Assembly (NCBI GenBank): GCA_001687465.1
Contig: LVLI01000278.1
Location: 188,001 to 199,644, forward strand
DNA: 11,644 bases
Direction of reading: 5' to 3'
From: Halocafeteria seosinensis
Taxonomy: Eukaryota; Sar; Bigyra; Bicosoecida
The position numbers and the translations under genes were made by a program. Below are positions 1 through 8,260 of this stretch, in pieces. Numbering within the stretch: position 1 is the first letter of the stretch; each line of letters starts with the position of its first letter. Under the pieces are notes generated by a model. It was given only the letters and a program-made list of their open reading frames with translations, was not told the origin of the DNA and made no database searches.

Positions 1-1311
1 ACGGTGGTTGCTCCAACACGCGTGTGAGCAACATATGCAGTTCAATTGTTTTACCCACTCTTTTGCAGCGTTCCAAGTGTCATCCAGGTATTGCCGTGCG
101 TCCGAATAAGCCGCCGGGAGTAAAGACATAGCTAGAGACACCGCTAACACCAAGACGACCACTTGGGTAACCACGACAAGTACCTCAACCAACGTCTTCA
201 ACGTTTCCCCTGTGCGCCTTAAATCTCCTGATAAAGCAAACAAGAGAGCCCCGAAACAAGTAGTGGAGAAAGCAAAAAACAATTTGCCCAGTTCTAGAGA
301 CGTAAGGCTCTGAACCCGATACGGAGACATGAGTTCCGCCATGACATAGGAAACTAACAATATACCTGTGACAAACGCCAATTGCTCCAGAGGTTTCGAA
401 GTGAACGTAGAAATCAGAAGTAGGAGGACCTTCCTCACAATGACAATCGTCGGCCACAGATATCCTTTCCGCGACAGACGGAATCCACCAATTAAATTAC
501 CATACCTCTCGTACACTTCCATTGTTTTGCTCATGGATGCGAAATTGCCCAACTGACGCACCAAAACGATGGATGTGGTCACAGGAAAACCAAACACGAA
601 TGCAACCATTGTAGCCGTGGCTACGGCGAATAAAACCACCTGTCGGGAGCTACCTATCTCAATGCTCAAATCACTCCACATCCGTTCTCTTGAAAAGATT
701 TCGTGAGGATATTGCCGAAACGAAGCGATCGTCATTTCAGTGACGGATGCATAGACGATGTTGAAAACTGTAATGACAACAGGGACTGAGCATTTCAGAA
801 GACTTCGCAGATCAAAACTTCTCTTTCGCAACCATGCAATTGTTGGCTGTATCAGCATGATCAGCAGGGCCAGACTCCAAGGGAGCGTCATCGACATTAG
901 GCCACTTTCGAAGAAATCCATACGAGTCGCACACTGGAATGGGGCTGATTGTGTGGGATTAAACAGCGACAAACCTGATACCTGGCTTAACCATGACGAA
1001 GACCCTCGGAAGGGGTTTATTCGCAAAGAACTGAGAAGGGACACTATCTGTAGATAGTCGATATACACCATAGCAACTTCGCCAACCGCTTTTGCACTTT
1101 CAAAACCTTCATCCTGCTCTCGCTCTATAATACTAAGTCGGACGTTCTTCTGAGAGCGAACAATTGCTTTTGACGCATCCGTCGCTTTGTCCGGCTGGTG
1201 TCCAACGAAAGACCTTCCGTAGTCACTTGCTGAAACCCTCTCATCAGCTGAGCTGTATTGATACGAGAGAAAGACAATAACTCCCAAAATGCTTACACAA
1301 CTAACGGTTGT
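1..1311 (-). other. Multi-pass membrane domain, eight or nine helices
   Basis: Hydrophobic segments lie at about residues 1809-1826 (SCVSILGVIVFLS), 1886-1905 (amphipathic, with YIDYLQIVSLLSSL), 1946-1969 (TLPWSLALLIMLI), 1981-2003 (VPVVITVFNIVYA), 2031-2059, 2093-2112, 2116-2136, 2149-2170 and 2180-2206. A charged cytosolic stretch of about 60 residues follows the first helix. The (Y)xQIVS segment, a later Trp-Leu and Pro-rich loop and a YG-containing loop before helix six match, from memory, the membrane part of protist and algal GCC2/GCC3-domain proteins. No 7TM GPCR or ion-channel signature was identified. After the last helix the chain enters a Cys-containing tail (CICC, about residue 2235) and leaves the window; GTAAAA at about position 53 on the minus strand could be a further intron donor. 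Confidence 0.75.
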
Positions 1312-4300
1312 GACGGTGTAGTCACTCTCTGGGTCGTTGCAGCGAACGCAAGATTTCGTCTCAGGAACATATGCAAAGTTCCTTTCACACTGTTCACACA
1401 AAACTCCATGATGGCCCTCTGTGCATTGAGTTGCCAATGTGGTGCTATTAGAGAAACAGACACGGGGGTTTCTGCATTCGTGAAACCGCACTGCATTACC
1501 ATTTTCGAGTTGCAAAACAATTGCTTCACGTGGGGAAGTATAGCGACTGGCATTGGTGAGTCGACCTAGATCATAACACATTTCACACCAAAAGCCTTGC
1601 CGCATGCGAAGCCTTCCAAGGTTGCATTTAGCCCCTTGACGAGGGCAGGAGACGCAGACGCTGCTGCCTTCCCCTGAGAAGTATTCAACAGGACACTTCT
1701 TGCATTGGTACGCATTGCTAGCGACGTTCGAATAAAAGCCTTCACTACAGGGGACACATCGCTCTGTCTCCTCTTCGCGGTAGTGCCCCGCCACACACAA
1801 ACATCGCAACCCATCAGAACCTGGGATTTCATTCTCACGTTCGCACAGTACAGGTTGGCCCTTGAGAAGACGGGGTGCATTATCAATTGAAGAACCATTG
1901 ATTTTCACGTCGACAAAAACACTGCCGACAGTTACAAATCGAATTCCAAACGTGAAAGACTTTATTTGCTTACCATTCTGGAGACCCAAAGGAAAATCAA
2001 CAGCTGCTGGTAAAGCGGAGCTATCATCCTCCGCATTTCTTACTGACAAAGCAAGGACGGTAGCGCCAGAATCGGTTGCTAAATCAGCCGGTATACTGCC
2101 GACAATTGCACTGGCGGGTTCGTTTCCGAACTGGTCTAAAAGTCTCACTGATAACGTCAACTGCTCTCCTACGAAGGGCTCCAGGGAAGGCGATCGCACC
2201 ACAGACCGAAACGAAGAGGCCCATCCTGCGGAAAAGGCCACGGAGACTGCACTAGACCTCACATCGTCCGCCTTTGAACGACCAACCCTCCAGTGTCCTC
2301 CAAGGAAGACAAACAGCTTAAAGTGAATATCAACAGTACCAGGTAAAAATTGCCCTACACTTATGTTTCCCTCCTGAAAAGCTGTCAATAAATCTTCCGT
2401 GGTATATTGTAAATCGATCCTGAAGCTTTTTGAAAGACCTGGTCCGATAAACTGAGATACTGGACTAGTTCTTAGCCACGAGGAGAAGACGCGGTTTCGT
2501 TCTTTCAAGCTTGGAACGAAAAAAAACGTCCCAGCATCGTTATCGGTGGTTCCATTAAGAAAATGCGCCGTCATTGTGAAATTGTCGGAGAATACACGGA
2601 TGGGAACAATTTCCGTGTTAACTACGGTAAGCAGATTCAGTTTAGTTTCGAAAGGCCTTAGAGTCACATTCTTGCTTGCTCCCTCGCATACAAAAATTGA
2701 CGTCACTCGGAACAACAACCGGAACCAAAACTGGTTGAAGCTAGTCTGAATAGACTGAACATTCCAACGTGGAGGGATGATTTCCGAAGTAGCTTCCCAA
2801 GCGTCTACCTCTATTAATACCCACGCGTCAAAGAGTCCAGTGCTTTCCACCTTTTGGGAGCTAAATGTAACAGGGATAATAGGAGTTGGCTCCTCTCCAG
2901 CAGCAATTTCGCCGTTCTGAATTGGTAGAGTAGCCCAGGAGCCTTGGTCATTGGACATCTCTGTACCGTTAGACGAGAAAAGACGAGCCAACCATAGGCT
3001 TCTGTATTGACCGCTGTTCCCAATCATGATCGAGCTACTGAGGGGCGGTTCGCTCGTGCTCCGATGCACCTCTATTGAGGAGGTGCCTAAGCCAATATTT
3101 GCCTGATAAATGCTCACAGTAATGCCAACAGACAGAGACGAATGCAGCTTCCCATTTTCAAATACCTCGGCCAATATATCGGACAGCGTTTCTCCAACTG
3201 GGGCTTTGCTCACATCAATCCGCAGCGTTTGCTGGTAACTCTTTGTTTGCCGAGCAACTCCATCTTTCGGCAACGAAATGAATTCCAGAACTCTTGTACT
3301 TGCACTCCATTTCCAGCTCTGGCCATTCGTAACTGTGAGTTCTACGTCGGTCGAAACGGACTGAGCAAAGACAGTGCTCCTATTTCGAGATACACTCAAT
3401 TGCTTTGGATCCACTTTAGGCAAGGAAAAGAAACTTTCAGACAGCGCAACGCTTATTTCCGTCGTAAATGAAAGAATTGACTCTTTAGTCGTTGCCACAG
3501 ACACCGTTAAGGGTACGGCGATAGTCACATCGGCTAGCCTTCGCATCCGGGCGGGGAATTCATCCGACTGGATTTCGTCCCAGTGTAGTCGAAATAGCTT
3601 TGTAGCGTTCTTATGGAAGAAAAAGTTTCCACGTAAACTCGCATGGCGACAAGATGGAGTATTCTCTTCTTGACAAGATTCGTTCTTTGTTACTTGGGTA
3701 GAAAACCCTAAAGGAAGCCCAAGTTCTCCCAAGGAGAGGTCAGGATTACAGGAGGAAAATACTGTAACTTCTTCATCAAATTTTAGATCTTTCTGACAGG
3801 AAATTTCGAATGTAGGAGTCTCATACTCAAAAGTTTGCCACCAAATCTCAACCTCTGCCATCGGCGTCTGCAGGCCTGTTGCATCCATGTTCTCTGAGTC
3901 GATTCTGGCGTGAATAACTGGTGCAAAAATAACAGTAGCACAGTCACGCGTTGCAACGTCCCCGCATGAGGATACTACAGAGGAGTTACTTCCTACCACA
4001 ATATTAGTGGGAGTTGGAGTCATTGTGGAATCTACTAGTGGTTTTCTCGGAGTAGCGCTGCTCGTCCTCGTGCTATCGACGAGACTGACCCGGCTAGGGC
4101 CAGCGCTGACAGAACCGTGTCGCTTACTAGAGCTTGTGGGGGGAGCTGTGGTAGTGAGACTGGACGTTCTGGAGCAGGTACAATTTGTACCGGTAGCAGT
4201 TTCTGACCGGGTAGTTGTCAAGGAGGCGGAAGCAGTCGTCGTGGAAGTGAGTGATGAGGATTCGCCGGTCAATGGGAAAACTGAAAAGCTTATGCTGGCT

Positions 4301-7300
4301 GTGAGGCTAGACGACATAGTCGAGGGGTTTGGACTAGCACTCATCAGGTTCCCCGCCATAGAGCTCGTACCACCAGTGCTGTGAGCTGCTGAGCCACTGG
4401 TGATGGAAGAACTGGGCGCGATAGTGACAGAAGACGATACAGTGGCCAACGGGGGGCTCAAAACACTTGCGCTGACTGCGAGAGTCGATTTAGTCGATGC
4501 AAAACTTGGAGTAGCCGTTATTGAGCTGGCATGGGTAGCACTAGGTGTCACCAATGTGCTGGCCGTTGAAGAGCCGGAGGGATAAGATGTGGTGGTGCCG
4601 GGTGGCGAATCAGTCGATGTGGAAGTTGGAGCCGAACTGACAGTTCTGTTATGTACAGAGCTCGTGAAATTAGCGCTGCGTGTGACCGATGAGGTGGCCG
4701 TAGAAGAACCGGAGGAACTAGGTGTAGCAGTGACGGATGACGTTATACTCTCCAACGCGGAGATTGAAATGCTTGCGGTGGCACTGAGACTCGACGACCC
4801 AGACCCACTGGACGTCGGTGACCTTGAACAGATGGTATAGGCAGTAGGACTAGAAGCCCCAGTCAACGTAAAACTTGGAGTGGGACTGCGACTCACTGTA
4901 ATAGAGTTGGCACAACTAGCACTGTCTGTCGCCGAAGTGCGTGGTGTTGAACAGCCGGAGATACTAGGTGAAGTAGCGACAAATGACGATTCACTACTCC
5001 TCGGTGACCTTGAAATGCTTGAGCTGGCCGTGAAACTGGACGACGCAGTCGACGAAAAACTTGGAGTGGGACTGCTACTAACTGTAACAGAGCTGGTACA
5101 ACTAGCACGGTTTGTTGCCGAAGTGCTGGGTGTTGAAGAGCCGGAGGAACTACTGGTAGGTGTAGTAGCGACAGATGACGATTCACTGCTCCTCGGTGAC
5201 CTTGAAACGCTTGAGTTGGCTGTGAAACTAGATGACGTTGTCGACGTAAAACTTTGAGTAGCACTGCCACAAACTGAAATAGAGCTGGTGCAACTAGGAC
5301 TGAGTGTCGCCGAAGTTCTGGGTGTTGAAGTGCCAGAGAAGCTAGGTGTAGCAGTGACAGATGATGATGCACTACTTGTCGGTGACCTTGAAATGCTTGA
5401 GCTGGACAAGAGACTAGACGACCCAGTCAACGTAAAACTTGGAGTGACACTGGCACTTGCTGTAATAGAGCTGGTATGACTAGCAGTACGTGTCGCCGAC
5501 TTGCTGGCCGTTGAAGTGCCGGAGAAACTCGGTGTGGTAGTTACGCTATAGGAGGGAGTCGGTGTGTTAGAGCTTGTAGCACTCATTGTGGCGGAGATGC
5601 TCGCAGTTGGCGACGGGCTCACTGTGACATTCAAGCAGAACATTTCGTTTGCACTTATTTTCACCTCTCTAAAGTGAGTCCCAGGGAAGCAAGGTTCGCT
5701 AGAGCCAGGGTTGCCACTCAAATATCTGCCATCACATGTAGAGCTGCTTAAAACAAGGCTACGTTATATCGAACATCAAATGTGAACTTACATCGTCACA
5801 TTGGTATTCTCCAAGGAAAAAAGCAAGTCAGGGTCCAAAGATTCGATATGATTGTTGCGCAGGGAACTGTAAGTATTCCGCAATCTTGCAAATTGGTAGA
5901 AGAGCAGATGCCTCAGCTTACTTACAGGCTTAGAATACCCGGATGCCTGCTGCCTGTTACTGTTCCCGCCTGAAAGTGCTCCAAAGAGTTGTCACTTATA
6001 TCCCTGTACATGCACAAGAATCAAAGTGTGGTACAACATGAGGCTCACCAAGGCCACCCAGACTCACAGTTCTTTCAAGTTTCCCAGTTGGTTGAAAGAA
6101 CTCATTGGTAGAGACCGAAAGAAGTTCCGACTTAGATTCCTGTTTCAGTACAAGTAACGGGATGAAACGGTGTTTCCAGCTGTTGCACACCAAGTAAGGG
6201 TGGCCATACAAGTTTTCAAGGTTTTCCAGAGGATCTAGACCTGCACTTTCAATTATACTGAGTTCGTTGTTAGCTAAATCTCTGCACCCGTAACAGCTTA
6301 AGAACCGAATGGGTAGCGATTCATCTCTTTGAACAATATGAGTCCCGCTACCTACAGCTGTTTCAGAGCAGCCAACCCCGTGAAATAGTTACTCTCCACA
6401 CGGGAAAAATTATTGCAGCTTAGATCCAACTTGATTAGAGTCCCTAACTCAGCAAATAGGTCGCTGTCTAAGTCCTCCAGGAAATTATGACCAAGGTTGC
6501 TGAAAACAAACCCAACACTTTGCTGGAAAGACATGTGCCTACACATCACAGTGGTGACATACATTGAAGTAATGCTTTCCAATATTTCGAATATCCTAGG
6601 AGGAAGGCTGCCAATTCTATTATTTTGCAAGAATCTGCATGATCCAATGATACAGTATACATATGCGTGAGTGGCAACCAGCAATGTACCGGGTGCCGCA
6701 AAACTTACAGCTTCTCGAGATCTTGATGACCACCATTACCAGTCAACCCCCTGCAAAGTTTTCTAGAAAGTGCTTCTGGCTCTATGTAACTAACTATGTT
6801 TGTGGTTCTGCTGTACACTTACGCCAATCCGCTGGTACCAGTGAACATCTTTTCGTGCAAGCTCGAGATAGAGTTGTTACTCAGATCACTGAGGCACCTT
6901 CAAACAAAGAACATTGTCGAGGACGGCAAATTCCTTTGACTGCATAGATCCAGTTTGCTTACAGTATAACGATATTCACCACTTCTTGAAATAGCGTTTC
7001 GGGAACGGCTGCAAGCGCATTTCCTTGTAGGTACCTGCAGGAACCGTTTGTGTATTCCTCAGGGGCAACGGAAACTGCGGTTATGCTGAGGTCTTTTTAC
7101 ATTTCGGTAACAGAGCTTTTCCCACCAGCATCGTCGAACGTATCAGGGTCAGCTTCAGTGATGCCCATATACGAGAGGTCTCTGCAGTCACAGAGATAAA
7201 TATCCCGTACGCTGGTCTCGCCACGGGACAACCAGTTCGTGGAAACATACACGATACCTGTCGAGCTAAAATCGCAGCTTGCGCACGAAGTCAAGACACC

Positions 7301-7459
7301 ATCACTACTAATATCACAACATTCAGAAGCATCCCCACTTGCCTGCAACCTCCAATAATGCATTCAACCCGAACCGGCAAAGCAGAGAATATCAGCCCTT
7401 ACTTGGACTTGAAACAAGCACAGTGGCAGCAACACAAGCACTGCAAGGGAGCATTTCAT
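1..7459 (-). CDS. Giant LRR, Ser/Thr-stalk, Cys-rich, multi-pass membrane receptor-like protein (3' end outside the window)
   Basis: I recognise the architecture but not a named gene. Exons read on the minus strand: 7459-7403, 7342-7101, 7034-6963, 6888-6823, 6750-6709, 6634-6563, 6499-6356, 6281-6210, 6139-6068, 6003-5926, 5866-5792 and 5743 to beyond position 1. The joined frame is open for 2245 residues. Order of parts: signal peptide (1-19), Cys-containing cap and about ten leucine-rich repeats (about 20-331), Ser/Thr-rich stalk (about 370-906), long ectodomain (907-1625), Cys-rich module (1626-1805), then eight or nine hydrophobic helices (1806 to about 2206). The start ATG at 7459 gives a textbook signal peptide. 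The last exon is hidden from simple ORF finders because it has no stop inside the window. By family knowledge, LRR ectodomains on Cys-rich multi-pass proteins are surface adhesion or sensing molecules; ligand and pathway are unknown. The stop codon and any later exons lie to the left of position 1. Uncertain points are the exon 4/exon 5 junction and a possible further intron near position 50. Confidence 0.88.
1321..1860 (-). other. Cys-rich ephrin-receptor-like (GCC2/GCC3-type) module
   Basis: Residues 1626-1805 carry closely spaced cysteine pairs in the order CVPC-x-x-GFYS (1660-1669), CKKCP (1678-1682), CVSCP (1694-1698), GFWC (1714-1717), F-x-x-C (1751-1754), C-TEGHHG-x-x-C-x-x-C (1771-1783) and CVRC (1796-1799). 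This is the pattern of TNFR/ephrin-receptor-like repeats (C-x-x-C-x-x-G-x-Y-S, CP-x-G) followed by a GYW-like and an EGF-like tail. In many protist and algal proteins that tail sits directly before a multi-pass membrane domain. The first transmembrane helix begins within ten residues of the last cysteine, which fits that arrangement. Disulfide pairing is inferred. Confidence 0.8.
1861..4020 (-). other. Long ectodomain, beta-sandwich-like, with a filamin-like segment at its end
   Basis: Residues 907-1625 join the stalk to the Cys-rich module. The sequence is non-repetitive, rich in alternating hydrophobic residues and has several N-glycosylation sequons (for example NKNAT-like HKNAT, SNGT, LNGT, KINGS), which suggests folded extracellular beta-rich domains. 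Near its end (residues about 1506-1545; positions about 2105-2220) the stretch VGEQLTLSVRLLDQFGNEP resembles filamin/Ig-like repeats, where a D-x-F/Y-G-N turn follows a beta strand. I do not recognise a family for residues 907-1500. A REJ-type or similar domain is possible but I see no decisive motif. Confidence 0.55.
4020..5640 (-). repeat. Ser/Thr-rich mucin-like stalk with degenerate 186-192 bp tandem repeats
   Basis: Residues about 370-906 of the receptor consist mainly of Ser, Thr, Ala, Pro and Val. The best-kept part repeats every 62-64 residues. The plus-strand marker CGGTGACC (reading SRSP on the minus strand) recurs at 4816, 5002, 5194 and 5380, a spacing of 186, 192 and 186 bp. Each unit also carries SSG(S/T)ST and (T/S)PSFT-like segments, and the repeats become more diverged towards both ends. 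A few Cys residues and N-x-S/T sites are scattered through it. Such regions are typically O-glycosylated, extended stalks that hold a binding head away from the membrane. The biased composition also produces false open frames on the plus strand and in another minus frame. Confidence 0.88.
5744..7402 (-). other. Eleven short spliceosomal introns in the LRR part
   Basis: Intron positions with lengths: 7343-7402 (60), 7035-7100 (66), 6889-6962 (74), 6751-6822 (72), 6635-6708 (74), 6500-6562 (63), 6282-6355 (74), 6140-6209 (70), 6004-6067 (64), 5867-5925 (59), 5744-5791 (48). All are GT-AG. Donors are GTAAGG, GTAAAA, GTAAGC, GTAAGT, GTAAGT, GTATGT, GTAGGT, GTATGG, GTGAGT, GTAAGT and GTAAGT. Ten acceptors end in GCAG, ACAG or TTCAG and one in CTCAG. 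The first intron is phase 0 and all others are phase 2, mostly splitting the Leu or Ile codon that opens the LRR beta-strand. The weakest call is 6751-6822: the flanking exons of 66 and 42 nt do not sum to a multiple of 72. Confidence 0.85.
5792..7342 (-). repeat. Leucine-rich repeat array, about ten units, mostly one per 72-nt exon
   Basis: After splicing, residues 20-331 contain a Cys-containing N-terminal cap (Cys-Cys at SECCD, then TSCASC) followed by units of the form LxxLxLxxNxLxxL, mostly 24 residues long. Clear cores are VTEMYLQGNAL, VILDLSNNSI, LEKLFLQNNRI, LIKLDLSCNNF, LKQLDLANNEL, LENLNLSRNFF, LKELDISDNSL and LSLSLRNNHI. Exons 3, 6, 8 and 9 are exactly 72 nt. Exon 7 is 144 nt and holds two units, exon 10 is 78 nt and exon 11 is 75 nt. 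The first unit, in exon 2, is longer, and the exon 4/5 unit is 36 residues. Three cysteines after the last unit, at about residues 333-367, may form a C-terminal cap. LRR arrays form curved solenoids that usually bind proteins or glycans; the ligand here is unknown. Confidence 0.9.
7403..7459 (-). other. Exon 1: signal peptide
   Basis: These 57 nt encode 19 residues, beginning MKCSLAVLVLLPLCLF. A short basic start is followed by an unbroken hydrophobic core, as in a cleavable secretory signal peptide. The exon ends at a GTAAGG donor in phase 0, and the next exon opens with Ala-Ser-Gly, so the probable cleavage site lies at the exon junction (after VQA or nearby). An alternative ATG at 7363 would give a continuous reading frame into exon 2. 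It has an in-frame TGA directly upstream and no signal peptide, so the spliced start is preferred for a protein whose later parts clearly face outside or cross the membrane. Confidence 0.85.
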
Positions 7460-8076
7460 CTCGGAATGGCCAAACTGCTTTTCTCAAAATGTGACTCTCT
7501 ATACAAGCCTTCTCCCGCCTCGACTGTAGTGTGCCGCGTATACAGAAGACCATGCGAGGCTTAGCTCTACTGGTACTTTAGCGACAGAGTCCAGAGAGTA
7601 CAGGTACTATAACGTTGTGCATGAATCCGAAGTACCGATTACATGGTAAGATATCAGCCTCCCCTGTGGAAGCAATAAAAACAATACATTCCCATCATCT
7701 TCTCAACACCACGCGAAACATGGTCCGATCGGAGTTAACAGATGGATGGATGCTGTCTGTTTCAACACCGGCTCAAGCCGCTCAATCAAATACCACTGCG
7801 GTACTGTCTTTGTTGCCCTCCCACGTCAATGACAAGCGCGTATGACGGTATGCAGCAAACGCTGAAACGACCGGCGGTTCTCCTTAACTGATTTGGGTTG
7901 GCCTGTTCTCGCGGGAAACAAGAAGAGCCAGTTGCGGACTGCCCTGTGATCGCAGGGTGCGACTGCGTGGGATCACTAGTGACGTCATCCACCGGCAGAG
8001 GCGGGAACTCTTGCCGCATTATGCCCGCATACAGTGGAATAATAGAAAGGATTCAATGTCTCAGCGGCATGTGTCT
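7460..8076. other. Intergenic region, probable promoter of the receptor gene and 3' flank of the RAP-type gene
   Basis: No reading frame here combines a plausible start, splice signals and recognisable protein. Open frames of 60-77 codons on both strands look random. The interval separates the proposed stop of the upstream minus-strand gene (8077) from the receptor start (7459), so it should hold a polyadenylation site for one and promoter elements for the other. I see palindromes near 7942-7987 but no clear TATA box or tRNA-like fold. Confidence 0.6.
7973..7987. promoter_or_regulatory. Overlapping palindromes, including a perfect CRE-type box
   Basis: TCACTAGTGA (7973-7982) is a perfect 10-bp palindrome and overlaps TGACGTCA (7980-7987), the full 8-bp palindrome bound by CREB/ATF-type bZIP factors in other eukaryotes. 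A near-palindrome of 16 nt, CCCTGTGATCGCAGGG (7942-7957), lies just beside it. The cluster is about 500 nt upstream of the receptor start codon. A regulatory role is inferred from symmetry and position only. Confidence 0.35.
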
Positions 8077-8260
8077 CTAGGTACATAGAAAACGAAACTG
8101 ACTTAAAAGGCACTGGACCGTCGCTAAGCATGCCTGTTTGCTGTGAATGACCGACCAGTGACCAGCATGTAACAGCAGGCGTTGCTGCTTATAATTTACC
8201 TCAGGAAGGTCTATGGTTGTGTTGTGCGCACCGATCCAACTGAAAATTACATTAGTGGGG
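8077..8260 (-). other. Exon 3 of the RAP-type gene: divergent RAP domain
   Basis: The 184-nt exon encodes about 61 residues ending in TAG, close to the usual RAP domain length of about 60. It keeps the pattern of a beta strand with IGAHN (in place of the xEIDGPxH motif), then K-x-x-R-L-L-x-x-x-G-x-x-V-I-H and a C-terminal helix with a Gln-x-Leu-Leu pattern. The usual aromatic-rich I-P-Y-x-x-W segment is missing, so the domain is divergent. RAP domains end many organellar repeat proteins and resemble restriction-endonuclease folds. Confidence 0.58.

Noticed and set aside
1862-2326. Plus-strand frame of 154 codons
   Set aside because: It is antisense to the continuous receptor exon, with no recognisable motif.
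4893-5372. Minus-strand 159-codon frame rich in His, Leu, Arg and Gln
   Set aside because: It lies in another frame of the same tandem repeats. The main frame is open over a far longer range and connects to LRR and membrane parts.
4007-5479. Series of plus-strand open frames rich in Val, Glu and Leu
   Set aside because: They are antisense shadows of the Ser/Thr-rich stalk; the biased codons leave few stops on the opposite strand. They are broken by stops and lack start context or splice support.
5996-6211. Minus-strand 71-codon frame over LRR exons 9 and 10
   Set aside because: It reads through introns in a shifted frame. The spliced model with the GTGAGT donor at 6067 restores clean LRR units.
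6889-6960. Unspliced minus-strand continuation with LDLCSQRN, which looks slightly LRR-like
   Set aside because: It contains a TGA, and its leucine spacing does not fit. A GTAAGC donor at 6962 and CTCAG acceptor at 6889 give an exact LDLSNN core instead.
7097-7363. Start of the receptor at ATG 7363 instead of 7459
   Set aside because: This start gives no signal peptide although the protein is extracellular. The 60-nt intron 7343-7402 joins exon 2 to a textbook signal sequence.
7615-8080. Small open frames on both strands between the two genes
   Set aside because: All are below 80 codons, with no motifs, no splice partners and random-looking composition.
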